Positions 8,435 to 19,500 of a DNA stretch of 64,000 nt are shown piece by piece. Where the stretch lies: NCBI RefSeq assembly GCF_014117445.1, contig NZ_CP059851.1:1922001-1986000 (forward strand), read 5' to 3'. The notes beneath the pieces were generated by a model, which saw only the letters and a list, made by a program, of their open reading frames with translations, made no database searches and had not been told where the DNA came from. Source of the stretch: Sandaracinobacteroides saxicola. GTDB taxonomy: Bacteria; Pseudomonadota; Alphaproteobacteria; Sphingomonadales; Sphingomonadaceae. Within the stretch, counting starts at the first letter, position 1. Every line of letters starts with the position of its first letter. The position numbers were made by a program, and so were the translations under genes.

Positions 8435-9534
8435 CGCCGCATCCCCCGCCAGGCATCGATGAAGCGGTCGACATCCCCGTCCGTCGTTCCCCAGCCGAAA
8501 CTCACCCGCAGCGATTCCCGCGCCGCCTCGCCCGCCCCCATCGCCAGCAGGGTCGCGCTCGGCCCCATCGTGCCGCTGCTGCACGCCGCCCCCTGGCTCA
8601 CCGCGATCCCCGCCATGTCCATCCGCATCAGCTGCGTGCTCGCCGCCACCCCCGCCAGATGCACGCTGCTGATCGTCGGCAAGCGCTCCACGCCTGCGCC
8701 ATTCACGCGGCCCCCCTCCGCCAGCACCACCGACTCCAGCCGCGCCTGCACGCCCTCGCACCGCGCCAGCCAGCCGTCGGGCAGTGCCTCCAGCGCCGCC
8801 GCCCAGCCGATCACCCCGATCAGATTCTCCGTGCCGCCGCGCAAGCCCCCCTCCTGCGACCCCCGCACCATCGCGCCAACACCATCGCGGCAGCGCACCA
8901 CCAGCGCCCCCACCCCCGCCGGCCCGCCCAGCTTGTGCGCCGACAGCGCCACGAAATCCGCCGGCGGCAAGGGCCGCTTCCCCGCCGACTGTACCGCATC
9001 GCACAGCAATCGCCCGCCCGCCGCATGCACCGCCTCGGCAATCGCGCCACTTGCCTGCACCACGCCGGTCTCGTTGTTGGCGTCCTGCACCGCCACCAGG
9101 CCTCCCGGGTTCGCCGCCAGAAACGCCGCCAGCGCGTCCATCTCCAGCCGGCCATCAACATCCACCGGCAGCACCGTCGCCCCCCGCGCGTTGCCCAGCA
9201 CCGCGTTGTGCTCGGTCGCCATCACCGCCACCGCGGCACCATTGGCATTGCCCAGCGCCAGCACCAGCGCCTCCGTGCCGCCACTGGTGAACAGCAGGCT
9301 GTCCGCCGGCACCCGGAAAAAGCCCGCGATTCGCCCCCGCGCCGCCTCCATCGCCCGCCGCGCCGCCCGCCCTGGCGCATGCACGCTCGACGGGTTCGCC
9401 CATTCCCCGCACGCCAGCCGCGCCGCGGCGTCTGCCATCGCCTCTGCAGCCGCGGGCGCCAGCGGCGCCGTCGCCGCCCAATCCAGATAGGTCCGTCCCA
9501 GCGCGAGTCGCCTTTTTGTTGAACTTTGATGCAA
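8431..9534 (-). CDS. Cysteine desulfurase (NifS/IscS-type), first of a tandem pair
   Basis: A 367-residue class-V PLP enzyme with LDWAATAPLAP at the start, SGGTEALVL, CDAVQSAGK, the PLP lysine in SAHKLGGPAG and the catalytic cysteine in SQGAACSSGT. The start shown is TTG 9534, preceded by AGGGAG; no in-frame ATG lies before the conserved region, so the true start is uncertain by a few codons. It diverges from the hydrolase gene at 9613. A short palindrome GCCACT-N6-AGTGGC lies between the two starts and could be an operator. No IscR, SufR or other scaffold genes are visible here. Confidence 0.85.
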   Translation of the reverse strand: MHQSSTKRRLALGRTYLDWAATAPLAPAAAEAMADAAARLACGEWANPSSVHAPGRAARRAMEAARGRIAGFFRVPADSLLFTSGGTEALVLALGNANGAAVAVMATEHNAVLGNARGATVLPVDVDGRLEMDALAAFLAANPGGLVAVQDANNETGVVQASGAIAEAVHAAGGRLLCDAVQSAGKRPLPPADFVALSAHKLGGPAGVGALVVRCRDGVGAMVRGSQEGGLRGGTENLIGVIGWAAALEALPDGWLARCEGVQARLESVVLAEGGRVNGAGVERLPTISSVHLAGVAASTQLMRMDMAGIAVSQGAACSSGTMGPSATLLAMGAGEAARESLRVSFGWGTTDGDVDRFIDAWRGMRR

Positions 9535-9612
9535 CCGCTCCCTATAGCGGCTCTTTCCCTGTCCGTCGCCACTGCTGAAAGTGGCGCCGAAAATAGAATG
9601 TGCGGATCATCC

Positions 9613-10260
9613 ATGCCCGAAGTTATCTTCCCCGGTCCCGAGGGCCGCCTGCACGGTCGCTTCCAGCCCTCGCCCCGCCCGCGTGCCCCCGTCGCCATCA
9701 TCCTGCACCCGCACCCGCAGGGTGGCGGCACCATGAACAACGCCATTACGCTGGCGCTCTACAACATGTTCGTGAAACGCGGCTTTGCCACGCTGCGCTT
9801 CAACTTCCGCGGCGTCGGGCGCTCCGAAGGCGTGTTCGACAACGGCATCGGCGAACTGTCCGACGCGGCGAGCGCGCTCGACTGGCTGCAGGCCCAATAT
9901 CCCGAATCGGGCGGCACCTGGGTCGCCGGCTTCAGCTTCGGCGCCTGGATCGGCATGCAGTTGCTCATGCGCCGGCCGGAGGTGCGCGGCTTCATCAGCA
10001 TCGCGCCGCCCGCCAACATGTATGATTTCGGCTTCCTCGCCCCCTGCCCGTCCAGCGGCATCATCGTCCAGGGCACCGCCGACGAAGTCGTCACCGAACC
10101 CGCGGTCGTCAAGCTGGTCGAGAAGCTGAAGACCCAGCGCCACATCACCATCGATTACGAGCGCATCGAGGGCGCCAACCATTTCTTCGAGAATGAGATG
10201 GACGAGCTGATGACCACCGTCGAACGCTACCTCGACCGCCGCCTCCTCAGCGGCAAATAA
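9613..10260 (+). CDS. Alpha/beta hydrolase (COG2945-like, dienelactone-hydrolase fold)
   Basis: A 215-residue cytoplasmic protein begun at ATG 9613 (MPEVIFPGPEG). It shows HPHPQGGGTMNN near the oxyanion region, RFNFRGVGRSEG, the nucleophile elbow GFSFGAW and a late GANHFFEN histidine. This set matches the COG2945 group of small predicted hydrolases; the substrate is unknown. It is followed directly by a strong intrinsic terminator. It is divergent from the cysteine desulfurase pair. Confidence 0.8.
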   Translation: MPEVIFPGPEGRLHGRFQPSPRPRAPVAIILHPHPQGGGTMNNAITLALYNMFVKRGFATLRFNFRGVGRSEGVFDNGIGELSDAASALDWLQAQYPESGGTWVAGFSFGAWIGMQLLMRRPEVRGFISIAPPANMYDFGFLAPCPSSGIIVQGTADEVVTEPAVVKLVEKLKTQRHITIDYERIEGANHFFENEMDELMTTVERYLDRRLLSGK

Positions 10261-10263
10261 AAA

Positions 10264-10298
10264 AAACGGCGGCGCCATAGGGCACCGCCGTTTCTTAA
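10264..10298. terminator. Intrinsic terminator, probably bidirectional
   Basis: Arms 10264-10276 (AAACGGCGGCGCC) and 10281-10293 (GGCACCGCCGTTT) pair over 13 positions with one mismatch around an ATAG loop, followed by TTTCTT. An A-run precedes the stem, so it can also work on the minus strand. It closes the hydrolase transcript. Confidence 0.85.
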
Positions 10299-10320
10299 TG
10301 CTTTACACTTGAAGACTGCT

Positions 10321-10449
10321 CGAGAAATTGTTCAGGCCGTCGGCGAAAATGGTGATTTGCGAGCACCGAAGCGCAGCGACCTAAAGGGTCGTGAGCATCG
10401 GAGCGCAACAAATCGCCATTTGCAGCCCCGGCCTGGACGATTTATCGGG
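10321..10449. repeat. Long structured palindrome, copy 1
   Basis: A 129-base rod-like imperfect palindrome. Outer arms are 10321-10338 and 10430-10448. The middle stem is 10347-10359 with 10409-10421 and carries one T.G wobble. The inner stem CGACC/GGTCG (10377-10381, 10387-10391) has loop TAAAG. Between the middle and inner stems lie directly repeated sequences, GAGCACCGAAGCGCAGC (10361-10377) and GAGCATCGGAGCGCAAC (10393-10409). The second copy is at 30708-30854. It sits between convergent genes and its right arm contains the csbD stop codon. Confidence 0.85.
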
Positions 10450-10624
10450 CGGTCGTCTCGCGCACTTTGTCCTTGATGCCGCCCACGGCATTCTGGGCCT
10501 TGCCTTCGGCCTGGTCCAGCTTGCCTTCGGTCTGCAACTTGGCGTCGCCGGTCAGCTTGCCGACGCCTTCCTTGATCTTGCCGCCGATATTCTTCGCGGC
10601 GCCTTCGATGCGATCATTATCCAT
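10442..10624 (-). CDS. CsbD-family stress protein
   Basis: A 60-residue hydrophilic protein with the CsbD pattern: MDNDRIEGAAKN at the start, then repeated IKEGVGKLTGD and LDQAEGKAQNAVG helical segments. CsbD proteins are small general-stress proteins of unknown biochemical role. An AAGGAG ribosome site lies 6 bases before the ATG. It lies 27 bases downstream of anmK and may be co-transcribed. Its stop codon is inside the right arm of the structured palindrome, so the palindrome forms its 3' end. Confidence 0.88.
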   Translation of the reverse strand: MDNDRIEGAAKNIGGKIKEGVGKLTGDAKLQTEGKLDQAEGKAQNAVGGIKDKVRETTAR

Positions 10625-10651
10625 GTCACGCTCCTTGCTGGGGGTGGTGCC

Positions 10652-11767
10652 CTACAGACGCGCCATCCGCCCGAAGGTTCCTCCATCCGGCCCCACCAGC
10701 GCACCGCCCGTCGTCGCTCGCGGTACGCCCGTCGTCTCGGGCCAGCTCAGCGGCAGGCCCCTCATGCTGCGCACCGCCAGCCAGCCGAACGCCTCCGCCT
10801 CCAGCGCGTCACCATTCCATCCCAGCGCCTCCACCGGCAGCACCGGCAGCTCCGTCCGCCCGGCGATCATCGCCATCAGCACCGGATTGTGCCGCCCGCC
10901 GCCCGTCACCAGGATCCGGGTCAAGGCCACCGGCAGCAGCCGCAGCGCCAGCACCACCGTCTCCGCCGTGAACGCCGCCAGCGTCGCCGCGCCATCGCGC
11001 AACCCCAGCCCGCGCGCCGCCGCGGTCGAAAAGTCATTGCGGTCGAGCGATTTCGGCCCCGCCATATCGAACCAGGGGTTGTCCAGCAACGCGCACAGCA
11101 CCGCCTCGTCCACGCGGCCGGCCGCGGCAATCGCGCCGCCGGCGTCATGGGTCAGCCCGGCATGCTCCCCCACCCAGTCGTCGATCAGCGCATTGCCCGG
11201 CCCGGTATCGAACGCGCCCCAAGCCTCCGTGGAAAACCATGTCAGGTTCCCTACTCCCCCCAGGTTCAGCACCCCCGTCGCAGGCCCGCCCTGCAATCGC
11301 GCCCGGTGATAGCCCGGTGTCAGTGGCGCCCCCTGTCCCCCCGCCGCCACATCGGCGCTGCGGAAATCATGCACCACCGGCCGGCCGCACAGCTGCGCCA
11401 GCAACGTCGCATCTCCCACCTGCCAGGTCCACTGTTGCTCCGGCCGGTGCACCACCGTCTGCCCGTGAAAGCCGATCAACTCGGCCGTCTCCTGCCCGGG
11501 CAGCATCGCTACCGTTTCGGCATGCGCCAGCGTCAACAAACGCGCCGCCTCATCCACCACCGCGTCCGGCCCCGGCGCCGCCATCCCCCGCGCCCGCGCC
11601 CCCGCCGCCAGGACCGCCGCCCGTTCTGCCGCCGTATAAGCGCGCGACACGAACGCCAGCGGCCGCACATGCCGCTCGCCATCACTCTCGATCAGCGCCG
11701 CATCCACGCCATCGGCCGACGTCCCCGACATCAGCCCAATCACCCGCACCGGCTTTTGCAAATCCAT
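10652..11767 (-). CDS. anmK: Anhydro-N-acetylmuramic acid kinase
   Basis: A 371-residue sugar kinase that converts 1,6-anhydroMurNAc from cell-wall turnover to MurNAc-6-phosphate. Visible marks: GLMSGTSADGVDAAL at the N-terminus, IGFHGQTVVHRP, VGDATLLAQL, NLGGVGNLT, FDTGPGNALIDDW and the C-terminal TGGGRHNPVLM. I chose ATG 11767 (MDLQKPVR); ATG 11788 is an alternative that would leave almost no space to the divergent tyrS start at 11792. The divergent anmK/tyrS pair is a known conserved arrangement. Confidence 0.93.
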   Translation of the reverse strand: MDLQKPVRVIGLMSGTSADGVDAALIESDGERHVRPLAFVSRAYTAAERAAVLAAGARARGMAAPGPDAVVDEAARLLTLAHAETVAMLPGQETAELIGFHGQTVVHRPEQQWTWQVGDATLLAQLCGRPVVHDFRSADVAAGGQGAPLTPGYHRARLQGGPATGVLNLGGVGNLTWFSTEAWGAFDTGPGNALIDDWVGEHAGLTHDAGGAIAAAGRVDEAVLCALLDNPWFDMAGPKSLDRNDFSTAAARGLGLRDGAATLAAFTAETVVLALRLLPVALTRILVTGGGRHNPVLMAMIAGRTELPVLPVEALGWNGDALEAEAFGWLAVRSMRGLPLSWPETTGVPRATTGGALVGPDGGTFGRMARL

Positions 11768-11791
11768 CCCCCCGCGTTTAAACACCATGGC

Positions 11792-13006
11792 ATGTCCTTC
11801 AAGTCCCCCTTCCTGATCTCGATGGCCGAACGCGGCTATATCCACCAGATCACCGACGCCCCCGGCCTCGACGCCGCCGCGCCGGTTACTGCTTATGTCG
11901 GCTTCGACTGCACCGCGCCCAGCCTGCACATCGGCAACCTCGTCTCGATCATGATGCTCCGCCGCCTCCAGGCCGCCGGCGGCAAGCCCATCGTCCTGGT
12001 CGGCGGCGGCACCACCAAGGTCGGCGACCCCAGCGGCAAGGACGAAGCCCGCGCCTTGCGCACCGCGCAGGAGATCGAGGCCAACAAGGCCGGCATCCGC
12101 CGCATCTTCGAACGCTTCCTCACCTTCGGGGACGGCCCCACCGACGCCCTCATGCTCGACAACGACGCCTGGCTCAGCGGCCTCAACTACATCGACTTCC
12201 TGCGCGATTACGGCCGGCATTTCAGCGTCAACCGCATGCTCACCATGGACAGCGTCCGCCTCCGCCTTGACCGGGAACAACCGCTCAGCTTCATCGAGTT
12301 CAACTACATGGTGCTGCAAGCCTATGATTTCCTCGAACTCCACATCCGCCACGGCTGCCGGCTCCAGATGGGCGGCAGCGACCAGTGGGGCAATATCGTC
12401 AACGGCATCGACCTCGCCCGCCGCGTGATCGGCGCCGAGCTGTTCGGCCTCACCACCCCCCTCATCACCACCGCCGATGGCGCCAAGATGGGCAAGACCG
12501 CGCAGGGCGCGCTCTGGCTGCACGAGGACCAGCTGCCGCACTGGGACTATTGGCAGTTCTGGCGCAACACCGATGACCGCGACGTCGGCCGCTTCCTTCG
12601 CCTGTTCACCGACCTGCCGATGGACGAGATCGCCCGCCTCGAAGCGCTTCAGGGCGCGGAGATCAACCAGGCCAAGGTCGCGCTCGCCAACGCCGCCACC
12701 ACGCTGTGCCGGGGTGCCGCCGCCGCACAGCAGGCCGAAGCCACCGCCGCCGCCACCTTTGCCGGGGGTGCCGGCGACAGCCTGCCGCGCGCCGACATCG
12801 CCGCCCCCACCGCGCTCGCCGACGCCCTCGTCCTCACCGGCCTCGCCGCGTCGAAGGCCGAAGCGCGCCGCAAGCTTGCCGAGGGCGCCGTCCGCGTCGA
12901 TGGCATCCCCGCCACCGACCCCACCCAGCTTCTGTCCCCCGGCGCCGACCCGCTGAAGCTCAGCCTCGGCAAGAAACGCCACGCGCTGTTGGGAGCCGCC
13001 GCATGA
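11792..13006 (+). CDS. tyrS: Tyrosyl-tRNA synthetase
   Basis: A 404-residue class I aminoacyl-tRNA synthetase. The HIGH-like motif is HIGNLVSIM, the tyrosine-binding segment is around GGSDQWGNIVNG, and the KMSKS-like loop is AKMGKTAQG. A C-terminal S4-like RNA-binding domain (TGLAASKAEARRKLAEGAVRVDG) completes the protein. It charges tRNA-Tyr in the cytoplasm. Its start is 24 bases from that of divergent anmK, so the promoters must overlap. The stop overlaps the next start as ATGA. Confidence 0.96.
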   Translation: MSFKSPFLISMAERGYIHQITDAPGLDAAAPVTAYVGFDCTAPSLHIGNLVSIMMLRRLQAAGGKPIVLVGGGTTKVGDPSGKDEARALRTAQEIEANKAGIRRIFERFLTFGDGPTDALMLDNDAWLSGLNYIDFLRDYGRHFSVNRMLTMDSVRLRLDREQPLSFIEFNYMVLQAYDFLELHIRHGCRLQMGGSDQWGNIVNGIDLARRVIGAELFGLTTPLITTADGAKMGKTAQGALWLHEDQLPHWDYWQFWRNTDDRDVGRFLRLFTDLPMDEIARLEALQGAEINQAKVALANAATTLCRGAAAAQQAEATAAATFAGGAGDSLPRADIAAPTALADALVLTGLAASKAEARRKLAEGAVRVDGIPATDPTQLLSPGADPLKLSLGKKRHALLGAAA

Positions 13007-13743
13007 TCCGCCCCGCCCTGCTGCTCACCCTCCTCATCGCTACACCCCTCGCCGCCCAGACCATGGGCCGCTGCGCCCCGCCCCCGGACGGCACGCCCCA
13101 GGCCTTCGTCGCCCTCACCACCCCCCAGGGCAGGATCACCCTCGCGCTGGAAACCAAACGCGCGCCCCTCACCGCCGCCAACTTCCTTCGCTACGTCGAC
13201 CAGAAACGCTATGACGGCGCCAGCTTCTACCGCGCCATGAAGATCGGCCCGGAGGCTGTCGGCCTGATCCAGGGCGGCTTCCGCCAGGATGGCCGCCGCA
13301 TGCTGGCGCCGATCGCGCACGAGCCCACCAGCAAGACCGGCCTCACCCACTGCGACGGCGCCATCAGCATGGCCCGCGCCGCGCCGGGCAGCGCCCGCAG
13401 CGAATTCTTCATCATCGTGGAGGGCATCCCCAGCCTCGACGCCGCGCCGCAGGCGATGGGCGACAATGCCGGCTTCGCGGTGTTCGGCCGCGTCGTCGAC
13501 GGCATGGACGTCGTCCGCCGCATCCAGGCGGCAAAAACCGATCCCAGTGCCGGCGAGGGCGCGATGCGCGGCCAGATGATCGCCGCCCCCGTCGCCATCC
13601 TCAGCGCCCGGCGGGTGAAGCCCCCTGCCCCGCCTGCTCCGCCCGCCGCGCCGCCGCCAGCCGCGCCAGCAGCACCCGCGCCCCCGCCTGCTGACCATGC
13701 TCCGCCGCCGCCAGCGCCAGCCCCCGCGCCCGTTCCCAATTGA
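13003..13743 (+). CDS. Cyclophilin-type peptidyl-prolyl isomerase, secreted, proline-rich tail
   Basis: A 246-residue protein with a short signal peptide (MIRPALLLTLLIATPLAAQ), so periplasmic. The cyclophilin domain has TPQGRITLALETKRAP, FLRYVDQKRYDGASFYR, GLIQGGFRQDG and ARSEFFIIV. The last 40 or so residues are almost only proline and alanine and lie opposite the 3' end of the convergent Sel1 gene, overlapping it by 143 bases. The tail may be an extension through antisense sequence rather than a selected domain. Translation is coupled to tyrS. Confidence 0.88.
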   Translation: MIRPALLLTLLIATPLAAQTMGRCAPPPDGTPQAFVALTTPQGRITLALETKRAPLTAANFLRYVDQKRYDGASFYRAMKIGPEAVGLIQGGFRQDGRRMLAPIAHEPTSKTGLTHCDGAISMARAAPGSARSEFFIIVEGIPSLDAAPQAMGDNAGFAVFGRVVDGMDVVRRIQAAKTDPSAGEGAMRGQMIAAPVAILSARRVKPPAPPAPPAAPPPAAPAAPAPPPADHAPPPPAPAPAPVPN

Positions 13744-14086
13744 CCGGCACGCCGCGCCCGCGGGCATAGGCGTCCGCCAGTGCCAGCTGCGCCGGGCCAT
13801 AATTGCGCCGCGCCGCGCGCATGAACCAGGCCGCCCCCACCGCCGCATCGGCGCGGCATGGCGGCGTCGCGCAGCCCACCCCGCGCACCGCCATCACCCC
13901 CAGCATCGTGTCCGCCGCCGGCACATCGCGCAACGACAGGGCGCGCAGCCGGGGCATCGCCTCGGCATAGCGTCCCCCCGCGAAATCCGCGGTCGCCGCC
14001 TGCAGCATCGCGTCCAGCGGCTCGGCGTCCGCCGCCGCCAGCCCCGCGGATGCCGCCACCATCACCAGAAATGCCGTACACCGCAT
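13601..14086 (-). CDS. Secreted Sel1-like repeat protein
   Basis: A 161-residue protein with a signal peptide (MRCTAFLVMVAASAGLAAADA) and Sel1/TPR-like helical repeats (ADTMLGVMAVRGVGC, AAWFMRAARRNYGPAQLALADAYARGRGV). A cysteine pair in VGCATPPC is likely oxidised in the periplasm. Such proteins are adaptors; no partner is evident. It follows recG by 20 bases and is probably in its operon. Its last 143 bases overlap the end of the convergent isomerase gene. Confidence 0.72.
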   Translation of the reverse strand: MRCTAFLVMVAASAGLAAADAEPLDAMLQAATADFAGGRYAEAMPRLRALSLRDVPAADTMLGVMAVRGVGCATPPCRADAAVGAAWFMRAARRNYGPAQLALADAYARGRGVPVNWERARGLALAAAEHGQQAGARVLLARLAAARRAEQAGQGASPAGR

Positions 14087-14106
14087 GCCCGCGCCTTACC
14101 CCCCGC

Positions 14107-16164
<2,058 letters not shown>

Positions 16165-16235
16165 GGCTACCAATGCCCTAACGCCTGCGCGCTGTTCGGA
16201 AAAGCCGAACGGCGTCTGTCCCGTTTGGAACCCGC

Positions 16236-16505
16236 ATGTCCGCCGATCTTGCCCTCAAACGCACCCTCTGGCGCGCCCACCATCGCGGCACCAAGGAGGC
16301 CGACATGCTGGTGGGCGGCTTCGCCGACCGCTACCTGCCCACCATGACCGCCGAGGAGCGTGCCTGGTTCGACGCCCTGCTCGAGGAACAGGATGTCGAC
16401 ATCATGGCCTGGGCCTTCGCCAAGGCCCCCGCGCCGCCCGCCTTCCACGGCCCCATGCTCGACCGGCTCATGGCCCTCGACTATATCCGCCTGGTGCCGC
16501 GTTGA
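16236..16505 (+). CDS. sdhE: Succinate dehydrogenase assembly factor SdhE
   Basis: An 89-residue protein of the SdhE/YgfY (DUF339) family, which helps covalent FAD attachment to SdhA. The family motif RGxxE is visible as HHRGTKEAD, followed by the helical MTAEERAWFDALLEEQD. The size is normal. It is directly coupled to mfd: its stop TGA overlaps a TTG start codon. Alphaproteobacteria often place sdhE between recG and mfd. Confidence 0.92.
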   Translation: MSADLALKRTLWRAHHRGTKEADMLVGGFADRYLPTMTAEERAWFDALLEEQDVDIMAWAFAKAPAPPAFHGPMLDRLMALDYIRLVPR

Positions 16506-19500
16506 TCGACCTTCAGCCCCTCCTCACCGCCACCATGCCGCTGGACCTCGGCGAAGCACCCGACGGCCTCCTCCCCTGGCTGCTTGCCGACCTCGCCCGC
16601 GCGCGTGCCCTCGATGGTGCCCGCGCCGTCTTCATCGCGGCCGACGACGCCGCCGCCCGCGCCCTCCTCGATACCGCCCCCTTCTTCGCCCCTGATGTCA
16701 CGCCCGTCTGGCTGCCCGCCTGGGATTGCCTGCCCTACGACCGCGCCTCCCCCTCGCAGCGTATCGCCGCCGACCGCATGGCCGCCTTCGCCACCCTCGC
16801 CGCCCCTCCGTCCGGGCCACAGCTGCTCGTCACCACCGTCAACGCCCTCACCCAGCGGGTCCTGCCGCCGTCGGTGATCACCGCGGCCACCGCCGTCCTC
16901 ACCCCCGGCGCCGCCATCGGCCGCGAGGCCCTGATCGCGAAACTCTCGACCGCCGGCTATGTCCGTACCGACACCGTCGCCGACGCCGGCGAATATGCCG
17001 TGCGCGGCGGCCTCATCGATCTCTACCCCGCCGGCGAAAGCCACATCCTGCGCCTCGACTTCTTCGGCGACGAGCTGGAATCGATCCGCCGCGTCGATCC
17101 CGCCACCCAGCGCACCGTGGGGAAGGCCGACCGCTTCACCCTCGCGCCGGTGTCGGAGGTCATGCTCGACCCCGACGGCATCCGCCGCTTCCGTACCCGC
17201 TGGCTCGAACGCTTCGGCGCCGCCGCCACCACCGACCCGCTCTACCAGGCCGTCAGCGAGGGCCGCCGCCACCCCGGCACCGAACATTATCTGCCGCTGT
17301 TCGCCGAAACCCTGATCCCCCTGTTCGACTGGCTGTCGCCATCGGACATCCTCATCCGGGACGCCGGCTCCACCGCCGCCGCCGCCAACCGTTTCGAGGC
17401 GATCACCGATTACCACGCCAACCGCGTCGCGGCACTGACCGACAAAAAGGCGAAACTCGGCGCCGCCATCTACCGCCCCCTCCCCCCCTCCGCCCTCTAC
17501 CTGTCGGAAACCGAATACGCCGCCGCCCTCACCGCCACCAACACCCACGCCGCCTCTCCCTTCACCCGCCCCGACACCCCCGCCACCCTCAACCTGGGCG
17601 CCCGGACCGCGCATGATTTCACCCCCGAACGCCAGGCGGCCGCCGCCGGCGGTCCCAGCCTCTACACGGCCATCGCCACCCAGATCGCCGCGGCGCAATC
17701 CACCGGCCAGCGCATCATCCTCGCCTGCTACTCCGAAGGCTCCCGCGACCGCATCGGCAGCCAGTTGCAGGAGGCCGGCCTCGCCAACCTCTCCGGCGCC
17801 AAAAGCTGGCAGGATGCACTGGCCCGCGCCGCCAGGGCCGAAACCCCCCTCATCGTTCTTCCCTTGGAACATGGTTTCACCCGTGAAACGCTAACCCTGT
17901 TCAGCGAGCAGGACCTGCTCGGCGACCGCCTCGTCCGCCGCAAGAAGGCCCGCAAGGCCGATGCCTTCATGGCCGAACTCGCCATGCTCAACCTCGGCGA
18001 CCTCGTCGTCCATGTCGACCATGGCATCGGCCGCTACCTCGGCCTCTCCGCGCTCACCATCGCCGGCGCCGCCCACGATACCGTCGCGCTCGAATATGCC
18101 GGCGGCGACAAGCTCTACGTCCCCGTCGAAAACCTCGACGTCCTCAGCCGCTACGGCGCCGACGGCGAAGGCGTCCCGCTCGACAAGCTCGGCGGCCAGG
18201 CCTGGCAGGCACGCAAGGCGCGGATGAAGGACCGCATCCGCGAGATCGCCCACGAACTGCTGAAGATCGCCGCCGTCCGTGCCACCCGCGAGGCCGACGC
18301 CTTCCAGATCGATCCCCAGGCCTACGCCGGTTTCGTCGACCGTTTCCCCTATGCCGAGACCGAGGATCAGCTGAAGGCCACCGCCGACGTGCTGGAGGAC
18401 CTCGCCGCCGGCCGCCCCATGGACCGCCTGGTCTGCGGCGATGTCGGCTTCGGCAAGACCGAGGTCGCGATGCGCGCTGCCTTCGCCGCCGTCATGGCGG
18501 GCAAACAGGTCGCCGTCGTCTGCCCCACCACCCTCCTCGCCCGCCAGCACGCCCAATCCTTTCGGGAGCGTTTCCACGGCCTCCCCGTCAACGTCCGCCA
18601 TCTCTCCCGCCTCGTCCCCGCCGCGGAAGCCAGGGCGACGAAGGAAGGCCTTGCCGACGGCACCGTCGACCTCGTCATCGGCACCCACGCGCTGCTGTCC
18701 AAATCCATCGACTTCAAACGCCTGGGGCTGGTGGTGGTGGACGAGGAACAGCGCTTCGGCGTCACGCATAAGGAGCGGCTGAAAGCCCTCCGGCACGACG
18801 TCCACGTCCTCACCCTCACCGCCACCCCCATCCCCCGCACCTTGCAAATGGCGCTCTCGGGCCTGCGCGAACTCTCCGTCATCGCCACGCCGCCGGTCGA
18901 TCGCCTCGCCGTCCGCACCACCGTCGCCCCGTTTGATCCGGTGGTGGTCAGGGAGGCCCTGCTGCGCGAGCACTACCGCGGCGGTCAGAGCTTCTTCGTC
19001 GTCCCCCGCGTCGCCGACCTCCCCGACATCGAGCAGTTCCTGCGCGAAAGCGTCCCCGAAGTCCGCGCCGTCACCGCCCACGGCCAGATGGCGCCCAGCG
19101 AGATCGAGGAGCGCATGACCGCCTTCTACGACCATCGCTACGACGTGCTGCTCGCCACCACCATCATCGAGTCCGGCCTCGACATTCCCGCCGCCAACAC
19201 CCTCATCGTGCATCGCGCCGACATGTTCGGCCTGGCCCAGCTCTACCAGATCCGCGGCCGCGTCGGCCGTGCGAAAACCCGTGCCTACGCCTATCTCACC
19301 ACCGCGCCCGACGGCCGCATGACCGAGGGCGCCGAAAAACGCCTCCAGGTGCTCGCCGCGCTCGACAATCTCGGCGCCGGCTTCCAGCTCGCCAGCCACG
19401 ACCTCGACCATCGCGGTGCCGGCAACCTGCTCGGCGATGAACAGTCCGGCCACATCCGCGAAGTGGGCTTCGAACTCTACCAGTCCATGCTCGAGGACGC

